Below, in pieces: positions 41,850 through 50,756 of a DNA stretch of 64,000 nt. The translations under genes and the position numbers were made by a program. The DNA comes from Carboxylicivirga sp. M1479 (GTDB taxonomy: Bacteria > Bacteroidota > Bacteroidia > Bacteroidales > Marinilabiliaceae). Where the stretch lies: positions 59,807 to 123,806 of the forward strand of contig NZ_VKDE01000012.1 of the NCBI RefSeq assembly GCF_007097485.1. The letters run 5' to 3'. The first letter of the stretch is position 1. Each line of letters opens with the position of its first letter. A model generated the notes under the pieces. That model was not told the origin of the DNA and searched no databases. It saw nothing but the letters and a program-made list of their open reading frames with translations.

Positions 41850-42394
41850 CGTAGGTCCTCCGGCGAATTAAAGTTCAACAAGCTATGTGCATCTTCAATA
41901 AGCACTGTTTTGGCATTCAGTTCTTTTAATAGTAACTGCATTTTGTAATGCTGTAGTTCAATGTGCTGATGAATAACAGGCAGGCAGCTTTTGTTGTAAT
42001 AGCCCAATGTTGGATACAGCTTGCCTGTTGTTGATTTAACTACAACTACTGCACTTTCATCCTTATGGCATAATACTTTATTAAAAATGTCGCTCGTGAT
42101 AAAAGGCATGTCGCACGGACACACAATTACATCATTGTGATTCGATTCTGCCAGACCAGTGTAAAGGCCACCAATTGGTCCTGTCTTTTTGTATTCATCA
42201 GCTATTACTCTAAAACCAAATTGCTCATAGGCCTTGTTGTTTGAGCTGATAATGATTTCAGAGCATAAGGGTTGAAGAATGTCGATACAGTACTCTATTA
42301 ATGTACGCCCTTGGTAGGGGAGTAATCCTTTATCTTGTCCCATGCGTGAGCTAAGGCCACCAGCTAGTATAATTCCGCTTATCTTATTCATCAT
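41846..42394 (-). CDS. mobA: Molybdenum cofactor guanylyltransferase
   Basis: A 182-residue nucleotidyltransferase. The nucleotide motif is LAGGLSSRMGQDKGLLPYQG (10-29), and VIVCPCDMPFITSDIF holds the metal-binding Asp. FNSPEDLR is the typical C-terminal end. It attaches GMP to Mo-molybdopterin, making the bis-MGD needed by DMSO-reductase-family enzymes such as the PsrA-type enzyme nearby. It overlaps both neighbours by 4 nt, including the TauE/SafE gene upstream, tying sulfur transport and cofactor synthesis into one transcript. Confidence 0.92.
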   Translation of the reverse strand: MMNKISGIILAGGLSSRMGQDKGLLPYQGRTLIEYCIDILQPLCSEIIISSNNKAYEQFGFRVIADEYKKTGPIGGLYTGLAESNHNDVIVCPCDMPFITSDIFNKVLCHKDESAVVVVKSTTGKLYPTLGYYNKSCLPVIHQHIELQHYKMQLLLKELNAKTVLIEDAHSLLNFNSPEDLR

Positions 42395-43122
42395 GCAAAA
42401 TAAAAGAGTTTAAAACTGGCGAATAGCAGAACAAAAGAGAGAACAGTCATCAAATATTTAGGAGTGAATTTCTTTTGTCCCATACGCGAACCAATAATGC
42501 TGCCAACAATGCCAAGTCCAATTAAAATATATATGCTACTTACGGGTTCAAAGCCTTTGGCTACTACTCCTAAAATGCCACTTGCCGAATTGAGGAATAT
42601 AAATATGGCCGAAATTGCAGCTGTTTCTTTAATGGAAGCCCAGCCCATTAATAGTAAAAGAGGACTTAGGATAATTCCTCCGCCGATGCCTATCATACCT
42701 GAGAAGAATCCCAGAATAGCTCCAAAAAGGAGGGCTAGTGGCAGGTGTATTGCTTTGGATTCTTTCTCTGATTTGGTGAAAAAGAGCATGCGAATAACCG
42801 CGATAAGCAAGAATATGCCTAGTATAATTTTGTAGTTATAGGGGTTAACATCAACACGTGCGCCAATGAACGACATGGGAATAGATAGAGCAATAAAGGG
42901 CAGTAGCAGTTTTAGGCGGAAATGACCACCCCGATAAAAATGAAAAAACGATATACCAGCTACAAACATGTTTAAGGTAAGTGCCGATGCTCGCATGTAA
43001 ACCGGCTCAATTGCAAATAGAGCCATTACGGCCAGGTAGCCGCTGGCACCCCCATGTCCAACCGAAGAGTAGAGGATGGAGGTTAAAAATATAGCCAGAA
43101 AAAAAAGAAATTCTGTTTCCAT
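42391..43122 (-). CDS. TauE/SafE-family sulfite/sulfonate exporter
   Basis: A 243-residue membrane protein with about eight helices. The duplicated TauE signatures are SVGHGGASGYLAVMALF (20-36) and GFFSGMIGIGGGIILSPLLL (about 137-156). Members export sulfite, sulfoacetate or related anions. It leads the mobA-moeA-moaA-moaC operon and lies next to a cluster for sulfur-compound reduction or oxidation, so removal or uptake of a sulfur oxyanion is plausible. The substrate cannot be read from sequence. Confidence 0.85.
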   Translation of the reverse strand: METEFLFFLAIFLTSILYSSVGHGGASGYLAVMALFAIEPVYMRASALTLNMFVAGISFFHFYRGGHFRLKLLLPFIALSIPMSFIGARVDVNPYNYKIILGIFLLIAVIRMLFFTKSEKESKAIHLPLALLFGAILGFFSGMIGIGGGIILSPLLLLMGWASIKETAAISAIFIFLNSASGILGVVAKGFEPVSSIYILIGLGIVGSIIGSRMGQKKFTPKYLMTVLSFVLLFASFKLFYFA

Positions 43123-43407
43123 ATTATTTACAATTGAAGTTAAATAAATGAAAGCAGAAAGGTTTTATCAAGCAATAGCTTGATGAAAATTACTCAATAT
43201 TAGCGTACGTAAAGCATGCACACTAATATTAAGTAGTATTCTTAACTCATCAAATGATGAAATATATTGTCCTTTCTCCTTTCCAAGTCATTCTGAGAGT
43301 TAGTCAGAAATCGGGAGGATTGATTGTTTCCATTCAATCCCATCGGTAACAATTCCTTGTCCTTTGATTTAGAAATTACTACTCGAAGAAAACTATGTTT
43401 TAATCTT
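43123..43407. other. Intergenic region with short inverted repeats
   Basis: Between the TauE-type gene and the rhodanese gene. ATCAAGC/GCTTGAT (about 43167-43184) and GATTGA/TCAATC (about 43320-43341) are small hairpins. The promoter of the TauE-mobA-moe-moa operon should lie here, but no clear TAnnTTTG element was found. No gene is supported. Confidence 0.4.
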
Positions 43408-43445
43408 AAATGCCTATCAGGAATAGTCGTTCTGAATAGGCATTT
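43408..43445 (-). terminator. Hairpin after the rhodanese-like gene
   Basis: A 10-bp perfect stem AAATGCCTAT/ATAGGCATTT with an 18-nt loop, 16 nt beyond the stop at 43462. No long T run follows on the minus strand, so termination is probable but not certain. Confidence 0.6.
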
Positions 43446-43461
43446 ATGGCATTGCTATAAC

Positions 43462-44082
43462 TTAACAACCGCCAGCAACTCTTTTCTTCTTGGGGCGCTT
43501 TTTAATGGTTGGTTTCGGTGCCGACGGAGCATTATCCGTAGAAACATTTAAGCCACCGCCACCAAGAGCAGCACTTGCTCCTTTTCTAAAGTCATACTTT
43601 GCAAACTCATCATCTGGACTTGTAGATGATGGTTTGTTTGGATTCATTATGGTCTCGGCATAATAATTTAAGCCACCTTGCATTACGTAATTATTAATGT
43701 ATCCCAGTTGCCGCGTAATCATCCACGCTTCATTGGCTGCCGTAGTTCCATTGGAATAGAATACATTCATTTTAACGTCCTGGTTGAGGTAATCTTCATT
43801 TTCAACAGATAAAATATCTGACAACGGAATATTGATGGCTCCCGGAATATGGTATTTATCAAAGCTATCCTTGTCGCGTACATCAATCAATTGAAGTGAA
43901 GGGTCTTTCTGAATTAACATATCAGCAATTTCGTCAGTGGAAACAAACTGCATGCCTTGTTTCACTTCATCCAAAAGTTCCGGAGCTGTTAATTTATATT
44001 GTCTTGTTGTGTTTTCTGGTACAGCAGCAATTATTATTCCCAGGGGAATAATCGCTAAAGCCAGTTTTAATCGCATGTTCAT
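43462..44082 (-). CDS. Exported rhodanese-like protein lacking the catalytic cysteine
   Basis: 206 residues with an N-terminal hydrophobic signal or anchor (5-20). The rhodanese domain (about 48-150) has LQLIDVRDKDSFDKYHIPGAINIPL. The active-site loop, normally YCxxGxxA, reads FYSNGTTAANEAW, with Ser110 where Cys should be. A Pro/Lys-rich tail ends in KKKRVAGGC, giving a lone C-terminal cysteine. It is downstream of the YeeE/YedE genes and the Psr-type enzyme, so a sulfur-carrier or sulfur-binding role in the periplasm is suggested, perhaps via the terminal Gly-Gly-Cys. Standard thiosulfate sulfurtransferase activity is unlikely. Confidence 0.8.
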   Translation of the reverse strand: MNMRLKLALAIIPLGIIIAAVPENTTRQYKLTAPELLDEVKQGMQFVSTDEIADMLIQKDPSLQLIDVRDKDSFDKYHIPGAINIPLSDILSVENEDYLNQDVKMNVFYSNGTTAANEAWMITRQLGYINNYVMQGGLNYYAETIMNPNKPSSTSPDDEFAKYDFRKGASAALGGGGLNVSTDNAPSAPKPTIKKRPKKKRVAGGC

Positions 44083-44117
44083 AATATTGCTATTAGCTGA
44101 TTATCAAATTAAATACT

Positions 44118-44708
44118 TTAATATTCCTCTCTAGGAAATTTACGTTCAGCCCATTCTCCTACAAAGAACATTCCTAAAGCAACCAAAATAAGAATTAATC
44201 CAAAGGTACCGCGTGATACGCCAATCAACTCATTAATGGTTGGTGTTCCCATGTTTTCGGCATAGAAAAGCTCCTCTACCAACGGAAAGCCTTCGGTGAA
44301 CATTACTACACCAATTACTAAGCCACCTATAAAGGCTAAGGCATCTAATTTACCAATGGATAAAGCACAAAACGCTGTTCCTGGGCAGAAACCACCCAAA
44401 ATAAAACCTACGCCCATAATAGCGCCGCCAACAATGGCCGACCATAAGAATGTAGGGTTAATGTAGATTAAGCTTAAGTCTATCCAGCCAAATAAGCTAA
44501 AGAATAACAGCCCTAGCATGGCAACAATGGCTGCTGTAAAAAATACTTTTAACACGGTGGTGTCGTAGCCATAAAACATACCAGCCAATTTTCTTGATGA
44601 AGAAAAACCGCTGCGTTCAAGTACAAATCCAAATCCAATACCAATGATGAAGGCCATCAATAAATTGGTGTATTCTGATATATATTCGTATACAATTAAA
44701 GGTCCCAT
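44118..44708 (-). CDS. YeeE/YedE-family transporter, second half
   Basis: A 196-residue membrane protein with about five helices. GFVLERSGFSSSRKLAGMFYG and ILGGFCPGTAFCALSIGKLDA are the hallmark YeeE/YedE (TsuA) segments, with cysteines lining the thiosulfate path in the characterised family member. It is encoded 13 nt after another half-length YeeE/YedE gene, so the two may form one transporter. Import of thiosulfate or a related sulfur compound is the family role. Confidence 0.85.
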   Translation of the reverse strand: MGPLIVYEYISEYTNLLMAFIIGIGFGFVLERSGFSSSRKLAGMFYGYDTTVLKVFFTAAIVAMLGLLFFSLFGWIDLSLIYINPTFLWSAIVGGAIMGVGFILGGFCPGTAFCALSIGKLDALAFIGGLVIGVVMFTEGFPLVEELFYAENMGTPTINELIGVSRGTFGLILILVALGMFFVGEWAERKFPREEY

Positions 44709-44721
44709 ATCTAGTTCTTTA

Positions 44722-45246
44722 TTAAATCCATAATTTACGTGCGAAATAAGCTAATGCAAAGGCAGTTCCGAAAATGAATGCCATGGTGATAAAACCACCT
44801 AGGGACAATACGGCCATTCCGCTTAGTGCAGAGCCACTGGTACAGCCACGACCCAGTTGTGAGCCAAAGCCAAAGAAGATTCCTCCAATGACTGCAAAAA
44901 TTAGTCGTATTTTGCTAGTTACCTTAGGGCTGTGTTCTACCTTAAATTTCAATCGGCCAGCAAAGGCTCCTGAAATAAAACCTCCTACCAACACACCTAG
45001 CATTTCCCAAACCAACCAATCTTTCAATGGTCCGCCAGCATGTGATTCTTTATAATTTTTATAAAAATCAGTTGTCTCAACATGAGTAGGGGATACTGTT
45101 TCAACACTTGCTACTACAGCACTTTTAATGGCTCCACTGGCACCGAGACCACGGCCTGAAAAATAAAAAGCTGTTAATAGTACCAAACCAAGTAGTACAC
45201 CCCCCAGATATGGGTTTATGTACTTTTTACTTCGATCTTCGTTCAT
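44722..45246 (-). CDS. YeeE/YedE-family transporter, first half
   Basis: A 174-residue membrane protein with about four helices. GSQLGRGCTSGSALSGMAVL (about 128-147) is the conserved GRGCTSG motif of this family. A periplasmic loop with VETVSPTHVETTDFYKNYK follows the first helix. Full-length YeeE/YedE proteins fuse the two parts; here they are separate neighbouring genes. It lies 60 nt downstream of the PsrC-like gene in a sulfur cluster. Confidence 0.83.
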   Translation of the reverse strand: MNEDRSKKYINPYLGGVLLGLVLLTAFYFSGRGLGASGAIKSAVVASVETVSPTHVETTDFYKNYKESHAGGPLKDWLVWEMLGVLVGGFISGAFAGRLKFKVEHSPKVTSKIRLIFAVIGGIFFGFGSQLGRGCTSGSALSGMAVLSLGGFITMAFIFGTAFALAYFARKLWI

Positions 45247-45306
45247 ATATCTATTTTTAATCTGATTGAGTGTTGCATGAAGCTAACACAATACATCTTT
45301 GTTTTT

Positions 45307-46248
45307 TTAATAAAGCCATCTACTCATTTGACCAGCATAGGCCATGATGAAACGGAATAGTAAACCGCCAAATAAAACCAGAGCAGGTGCTACCATATAT
45401 GGTATTTTCTTGTTTCGCATTTCCATAATTTCAAGCACTGCAGGAATTACTAATCCAAGTCCAACCACAAATACCCAGAATGGCGCTGTGAATTGTCCGC
45501 CCAAGAACATGGCCGAAGCATCAATCTGTACCTGCGAGCTAGCTCTGAATCCCATAAACATGTGGACGATGAGAAATAACTCAATGGCTATTAGTAATAG
45601 GTCGATGCGAGCAAAGGTGTGACGCTCTGCTTTTGACTTGGAAAGAATGATTATGGCGGCAGCGCCAGTAGACATTCCAGAAACTAAAAACAATGGCCCT
45701 AGTATGGAAGTGTTCCAAAGCGGTCGCGCATTAAATGCTGATAGCAAGATACCAGTGTAAATACCTAAAATAACAGACAGAATCATCATTGCCCATGCAA
45801 TAGGTGTTTTGTATTCTTCCAGTACTTTAATAGCGTCCTTTACAATATCAAATTTCCAATCCCATTTAGGGAATAGTGATTTTATATTGAGGGCAGCCCA
45901 AATGCCAGATAGCGGCATGATGGCCATTAAGGTCCATGCTCCCCAACTCATGGGAGACTCAATTTTAAAAGCAGTGTATAGCCTCCAAAAGTAAAGTTTG
46001 TGCTTGAGGTCTAGTAGTAAGAATAGCAAGCCCAAGCCAATTAGAACTGGCGTAATTATTGGTGCTAGCTTAACTGCTGTTGGATACTCCTCGCTTTTAC
46101 CTTTGATGAAAAAGTAGCTTGCAAAGAATAAAATGCCTGCTGCTAAACCACCCAAAAATAAGTAGGCAGGTATATGCCATTCCCAAATTTGTAATTGCGG
46201 ATCAATATGTGGATTCATTCGTCCGCTAACGATTAATTCTTCTCTCAT
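45307..46248 (-). CDS. NrfD/PsrC-type membrane subunit
   Basis: A 313-residue protein with eight or nine membrane helices, opening with a conserved NPHIDPQLQIWEWHIPAYLF-like segment. MSWGAWTLM and the GMSTGAAAIIIL region match the NrfD family. It should anchor the catalytic and Fe-S subunits and exchange electrons with menaquinone. It follows psrB by 18 nt with an AAAGGA sequence just before the ATG, one of few Shine-Dalgarno-like signals in the window. It could serve sulfur-compound reduction or, in the SoeC-like direction, oxidation. Confidence 0.87.
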   Translation of the reverse strand: MREELIVSGRMNPHIDPQLQIWEWHIPAYLFLGGLAAGILFFASYFFIKGKSEEYPTAVKLAPIITPVLIGLGLLFLLLDLKHKLYFWRLYTAFKIESPMSWGAWTLMAIMPLSGIWAALNIKSLFPKWDWKFDIVKDAIKVLEEYKTPIAWAMMILSVILGIYTGILLSAFNARPLWNTSILGPLFLVSGMSTGAAAIIILSKSKAERHTFARIDLLLIAIELFLIVHMFMGFRASSQVQIDASAMFLGGQFTAPFWVFVVGLGLVIPAVLEIMEMRNKKIPYMVAPALVLFGGLLFRFIMAYAGQMSRWLY

Positions 46249-46266
46249 TTTTTTCCTTTGAGTGGT

Positions 46267-46800
46267 TTATATCAAAAAGTATAATTGAGGTTTCGTCCCT
46301 GCTTCAGGTATCAAGGTTTTGTATTTACGTTTTTTAATAACCTTGCTAACTTCTGAATTCGGATCGTCTAAATCACCAAAGTACATACATTTGGTAGGGC
46401 AAACGGCCACACAAGCTGGTTGCTGTCCTTTTTTAACTCGATGTATGCAAAAGGTACATTTATCAACATACCCCTTTGGGTGTGTATAACGTGCATCGTA
46501 AGGACATGAAGCAATACAAGCTCCACAGCCAATGCATTTGTTCTTCGTTACCATTACAGTTCCACCATCGCTGTAATGACTGGCTCCTGTTGGGCAGCAC
46601 CTTACACACGGTGAGTTTTCGCAGTGGTTGCATCGCTCTGAACGATGTTCCAATTCCAGTTGAGGATAAGTACCATCAGTAACTTCTACAATCCAGTCAC
46701 GACAATATCCGATGGGTACATCGTTCTCAGTCTGACAAGCTACCACACAGTCACTGCAGCCCACACATTTTTTTGTATCTACGGCCATTGCATATCTCAT
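46267..46800 (-). CDS. PsrB-type 4x[4Fe-4S] electron-transfer subunit
   Basis: A 177-residue ferredoxin-like subunit. Cysteine clusters are CVGCSDCVVACQTEN (15-29), CNHCENSPCVRCCP (about 58-71), CIGCGACIASCPYDARY (about 90-106) and CTFC...ACVAVCPTKC. This set supports four [4Fe-4S] clusters, as in PsrB, PhsB, NrfC and DmsB. It passes electrons between the Mo subunit and the NrfD-type membrane protein. A clear AAGGAGA Shine-Dalgarno lies about 8 nt upstream of the ATG. It has no signal peptide and would be exported with the Tat-signalled Mo subunit. Confidence 0.92.
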   Translation of the reverse strand: MRYAMAVDTKKCVGCSDCVVACQTENDVPIGYCRDWIVEVTDGTYPQLELEHRSERCNHCENSPCVRCCPTGASHYSDGGTVMVTKNKCIGCGACIASCPYDARYTHPKGYVDKCTFCIHRVKKGQQPACVAVCPTKCMYFGDLDDPNSEVSKVIKKRKYKTLIPEAGTKPQLYFLI

Positions 46801-46812
46801 AGCTGTCTCTCC

Positions 46813-49047
46813 TTATGCTTTATTAAATCTAAATGTGACAAAATTACCTCTCATTCCTGTGCCTCCCATAATTGGGTCAGTCATTACATTGGTGATCATT
46901 TCTGTATCACTTGCACCTCGCCCGAAGGCCCGAGATAGTTTCTTATTGGCATGACCAAAACCATGTACCATATAAACAGAGTCCCAACGTATACGTTCGG
47001 TTACCCTAACTTTAATCGGGAAGGTTGAAACAACATTGTCCTGATTTTGAAGGTAAACTTCCTGGTTATTTTCTAAGCCCCACTCTTTTGCCACTTTCGG
47101 ATTGACCCACACGGTATTCTCATCCATCAAATCCGTTAAATTTGGATTGTTGGCAGTACGGGAAAAAGTATGCATTGGTGCACGTCCGTATATTAATCGA
47201 TAATATCCCGCTGGAGGTTCGGGGTGAGCTGTGAATTTAGGCATTGGATCAAATCCATATTCTTCAAGTGATGTAGAATATAATTCAATCTTGCCTGTAT
47301 TGGTATTAAACTCTACTTCTTCACCATCTTTGTAATATAGATCGTCATAAGCGCGCTCCATTTTCTTAACGCCTATACGTTGCATTTCTTCAAGTGAGGT
47401 GCCAACTTTCTTTAATTGAAAGTCCAATTCCTCCTCAATAGAATCAAACGGAAAATAGTCACCTTTACCTAATCGTTCTGCCAAATTCTTGGCCATCCAC
47501 CATGCTGGTTTGGAATCGTATTTAGGTTTCATTGCAGGCATCCTTAACGAAATGGTTGGTTCGCGATGCTGTGTTATACGCAGTGAATCATAACGTTCCA
47601 GGTAGGTGCACTCTGGTAATACTACATCAGCATAACCTGTAATTTCCATTGGCATGGTGTCAACAACAACCATCAAATCAAGCGCATTAATTGCTGCCAA
47701 TGTATTTGGTCGATTCGGTAATGTTTCGATGAGGTTTGTTCCGTTTACAATCCATGCTTTAATATTGCAATCCATTGTTGCAGATGGAACAGTTGCATCG
47801 CAAACTCCATTGGCTAATGCTAAATCGGCCAATTCGTATTTACCACCCATGGCATCGCGCCATGTTTTGCGTGGTTTTGGATACGGAGGATGTGGAACTC
47901 CCGGTACTTTTGCTTTATCTGGAATGTAAAAGCCACCTCTGCGACCCCAGGAGCCTAATAAAGCATTTAAAATAGCTACTGCTCTTAGGCGTTGCGTATC
48001 ATCACCATACCATGTAACATGGCGTCCCGGATGTATGATGGTCGCCGGCGAAGCATATGACATCTCACGTGCTGTTTCGCGAATAACTTGTGGTTTAATG
48101 GTAGTTATCCCATAAGCCCATTCAGGAGTCATGTGTTTAACATGAGCCTTTAGTTGTTCGAAACCAAAAGTATATTGTTCAACGTATTTTTTATCGTAAC
48201 GCTCTTCATAAATCAATACATGCATCCAAGCCATTAATAATGCCAAGTCGGTACTTGGCTTTATTGGTAACCAGAATTTTGATTTGCTTGCAGCTGTTGA
48301 AAAGCGAGGGTCTACAGTAATGATGGTAGCACCTTTATCAATGGCGTCAGACATTTCCTGGACATGTCCATTGTGCATGTTCTCACCAATATGAGATCCT
48401 ATTAATACCATGCATCTGGTGTCGCGTATGTCAGTAGGTTCAGGCGAACTTAATCCATCTCCAAAAGTAGCAATGAAGCCAACTTCGCGAGGACCACGAC
48501 ATTGAGCGTATGATGGAGCCGTAATATTCTGAGAACCTAAAGCTTTTAATAAATTACCAAAGTAGGTTCCGCCTGATCCATGGGTAAAGAGTGCTAAACA
48601 CTCAGGTCCATGTGTTTTAATAACCTTTTCGAGTTTGTCCTGAATGAAATCAAATGCTTCGTCCCAAGATGCTTTCTTAAAAGTTTGTTTACCATCAGCT
48701 CCTTTAACACGTATTAAAGGTGTTTTTAATCGGTCTTCATCATAATACATTCCAACGCCACCTGTTCCTCTCGGACAAAAGCGACCATTGCTATTTGGAT
48801 CATCGTCATGCCCAATGATTTTTTGGATTTGACCTTCGTCGTTTTTGTAGGTCCATCCAGCGCACTTCCAAAAGCACACTTCACAATATGTTGGCGTTCG
48901 CATTAAATCCTGTGGCATTGCCCACGGCCCTTTTAGGTTTTCGGGAATGACTTTATGATTGTGAGCCATTATGAATTTGGAGCCAGCGAAAATGCCTGCT
49001 GCTCCTAGTGCCGAAATTTTTATGAAATCTCTTCTGCTTTTACCCAT
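46813..49047 (-). CDS. PsrA/PhsA-type molybdopterin oxidoreductase, catalytic subunit
   Basis: 744 residues from the ATG at 49047, chosen because it gives a twin-arginine signal (SRRDFIKISALGAAGIFAG) at the very N-terminus; an upstream start at 49098 would bury it. The [4Fe-4S] cysteines are Cys55, Cys58, Cys62 and Cys91. Cys183 in SYAQCRGPREVG is the likely Mo ligand, as in the Psr/Phs/arsenate branch. Bis-MGD-binding segments are complete through NVMTDPIMGGTGMRG. It should act on polysulfide, thiosulfate, sulfite or a related oxyanion in the periplasm with the downstream Fe-S and NrfD subunits. The neighbouring Moco genes supply its cofactor. Confidence 0.9.
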   Translation of the reverse strand: MGKSRRDFIKISALGAAGIFAGSKFIMAHNHKVIPENLKGPWAMPQDLMRTPTYCEVCFWKCAGWTYKNDEGQIQKIIGHDDDPNSNGRFCPRGTGGVGMYYDEDRLKTPLIRVKGADGKQTFKKASWDEAFDFIQDKLEKVIKTHGPECLALFTHGSGGTYFGNLLKALGSQNITAPSYAQCRGPREVGFIATFGDGLSSPEPTDIRDTRCMVLIGSHIGENMHNGHVQEMSDAIDKGATIITVDPRFSTAASKSKFWLPIKPSTDLALLMAWMHVLIYEERYDKKYVEQYTFGFEQLKAHVKHMTPEWAYGITTIKPQVIRETAREMSYASPATIIHPGRHVTWYGDDTQRLRAVAILNALLGSWGRRGGFYIPDKAKVPGVPHPPYPKPRKTWRDAMGGKYELADLALANGVCDATVPSATMDCNIKAWIVNGTNLIETLPNRPNTLAAINALDLMVVVDTMPMEITGYADVVLPECTYLERYDSLRITQHREPTISLRMPAMKPKYDSKPAWWMAKNLAERLGKGDYFPFDSIEEELDFQLKKVGTSLEEMQRIGVKKMERAYDDLYYKDGEEVEFNTNTGKIELYSTSLEEYGFDPMPKFTAHPEPPAGYYRLIYGRAPMHTFSRTANNPNLTDLMDENTVWVNPKVAKEWGLENNQEVYLQNQDNVVSTFPIKVRVTERIRWDSVYMVHGFGHANKKLSRAFGRGASDTEMITNVMTDPIMGGTGMRGNFVTFRFNKA

Positions 49048-49077
49048 CGGCTTGTAATATTTTGTAAGTTGTAAATG

Positions 49078-49085
49078 CAAAACTA
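49078..49085 (-). promoter_or_regulatory. -7 element TAGTTTTG of the psr-type operon
   Basis: An exact TAnnTTTG match on the minus strand, 31 nt before the ATG at 49047. An ACACAT-N6-ATGTGT inverted repeat lies just upstream, between the -7 and -33 positions. Confidence 0.5.
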
Positions 49086-49094
49086 GCAAAATAT

Positions 49095-49137
49095 ACACAT
49101 AATTAGATGTGTGGATTGTTTAATGACTAGATGTGTG
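49095..49137. promoter_or_regulatory. Candidate regulator site: inverted and direct repeats of ATGTGT
   Basis: ACACAT-AATTAG-ATGTGT (49095-49112) is an inverted repeat, and TAGATGTGTG occurs twice with a 24-bp period (49104 and 49128). It lies immediately upstream of the psr-type promoter. It could bind an FNR/CRP-like or other dimeric regulator; no regulator gene adjoins it. The rest of the gap to 49341 shows no gene. Confidence 0.45.
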
Positions 49138-49341
49138 TTAATATGTATTTAGACTTAATATCAATAAGCCTATGAAACTGTTAGTTATTTACTGTTCTTC
49201 TGCTTGTAATAGAATATTGGATGATTTTATGTGGTTGTGTAGCCGGGGGTTGTTGAACTGCTGGACGAAATCAATTTGTTAGTGATTATAAAATTAGTGT
49301 GCTAATTGACTGATGCACTTGTTCCCAAAGAAGTAGTTCTC

Positions 49342-50712
49342 TCATTCACCCATAAATTTATAACCTAAGCTTTCGATCTCCTTTTTAATTTGATCTATAT
49401 TCATCTGTGAGCCCTCAAACTGTACTTTGTTGTTTTGTGGATCTGCCAATACTTTGCTAATTCCAGGTAGTTTAATCAAGTTCGTTTCTACGCTTTTTTT
49501 GCAATGACTGCAAGTCATACCTTCCACTTTAAAAGTTTTAGTAATCAGTGGTTGCACTGCCTTAAAATCGGAAAGGTTAAAAGCGGGTGTGTTACTTTTG
49601 TTGATAATGCTACTGTCGTTACTTGGGTTGTCAGTTGATGTTTGGTTCAGTGGAGTTATTCGTAATGATTTTTTATTTTTTTGATAACGTTTTAAATAAC
49701 CAACAGCGATTAGAGAAATAAGAGTGATGGAAGATAGTGCCTGTAGCCAAATCGGAACTAACTCATGCTCGTGATGCAAGTGATGGTGATCAGAAGCGAT
49801 ATCAAACCATTCTTTGGGAAGTAGGTTGATTAATGTGCCAAAAAATATGGCTCCAAGTATGATTGAACCCAAGTAAGAAAGTAGGGTTTTATTGCCAAAT
49901 ACTTTCTTAATTATAGTAATAGTTGCTGCATTGGTGGCGGGTCCTGCCATTAAAAAAACGAGAGCTGCACCAGGGGATAATCCTTTTAGCATAAGGACAG
50001 CTGCGATCGGTACTGATGCTGTAGCACATATGTAGAGTGGGATAGAGGCTATTAAAATCATTAGCATACTAAGCCAATCCTGAGAAATATACGAACCGAA
50101 AAAGTTTTCAGGAATAAGTATATCTAAAAAAGCTGCAATCAAAATTCCAATAATAAGCCATTTTGCGATATCCATTAAAAAATCGCCAAAGCCATATTGA
50201 AAAACTTGTTTGATGCTTTTTTTTCTAGAGAAGTTTTCCTTAGGTGTTTGATCTGATTGCTGTTTTGTCTCTGTTGCATCCTTTGAAGCAATCAGGTTGG
50301 TAATGCCTCCACCTATTATACCAGTTATCAAGGCTACAATTACTCTGATTATAGCAAATGGAAGACCGAGAAGAGAATAACTAACCAGTATTGAATCGAT
50401 GCCTGTTTGGGGTGTTGAAATCAAAAACGAAACACTTGAACCTTTTGATGCACCATTTTTATAGAATGATATTCCAGTAGGAATAACTCCGCAGGAGCAT
50501 AAGGGTAATGGAATGCCTAGCATGGCTGTGTTAATGACCGATTGCCAATTATTCTTTCCCATAAAACGATCTATCCACTTTTGTGGAAACCAAACCTTTA
50601 GTATGCCTGCGAATAAAAATCCTAATAGCAGGTATGGCGACATAGCCATTGTTAATTCGACAAGAGAATCTATGTATTGCTTAATCATTTCCATGAATCC
50701 TTTTGATAGCAT
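49342..50712 (-). CDS. SO_0444-type Cu/Zn efflux permease with C-terminal HMA domain
   Basis: A 456-residue membrane protein. The DUF318-type permease repeats are PLCSCGVIPTGISFYKNGASKG with STPQTGIDS (about 70-105) and YICATASVPIAAVLML with AGPATNAATI (about 225-265). A His-rich loop (DHHHLHHEHEL, about 325) faces a metal-binding role. The C-terminal heavy-metal-associated domain has GMTCSHCKKSV (about 398-408). This architecture is the SO_0444 family of copper/zinc exporters. It is distinct from the ArsP-like permease at 33439, which lacks the HMA domain. A BFD-like gene lies 44 nt upstream on the same strand. Confidence 0.87.
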   Translation of the reverse strand: MLSKGFMEMIKQYIDSLVELTMAMSPYLLLGFLFAGILKVWFPQKWIDRFMGKNNWQSVINTAMLGIPLPLCSCGVIPTGISFYKNGASKGSSVSFLISTPQTGIDSILVSYSLLGLPFAIIRVIVALITGIIGGGITNLIASKDATETKQQSDQTPKENFSRKKSIKQVFQYGFGDFLMDIAKWLIIGILIAAFLDILIPENFFGSYISQDWLSMLMILIASIPLYICATASVPIAAVLMLKGLSPGAALVFLMAGPATNAATITIIKKVFGNKTLLSYLGSIILGAIFFGTLINLLPKEWFDIASDHHHLHHEHELVPIWLQALSSITLISLIAVGYLKRYQKNKKSLRITPLNQTSTDNPSNDSSIINKSNTPAFNLSDFKAVQPLITKTFKVEGMTCSHCKKSVETNLIKLPGISKVLADPQNNKVQFEGSQMNIDQIKKEIESLGYKFMGE

Positions 50713-50756
50713 AACATCAAGATATTATATAAGGTTTGTTGTTTTAAGATAAAAAA

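Noticed and set aside
46813..49047. Selenocysteine in the molybdoenzyme
   Set aside because: No in-frame TGA is present; a cysteine (Cys183) fills the expected metal-ligand position.
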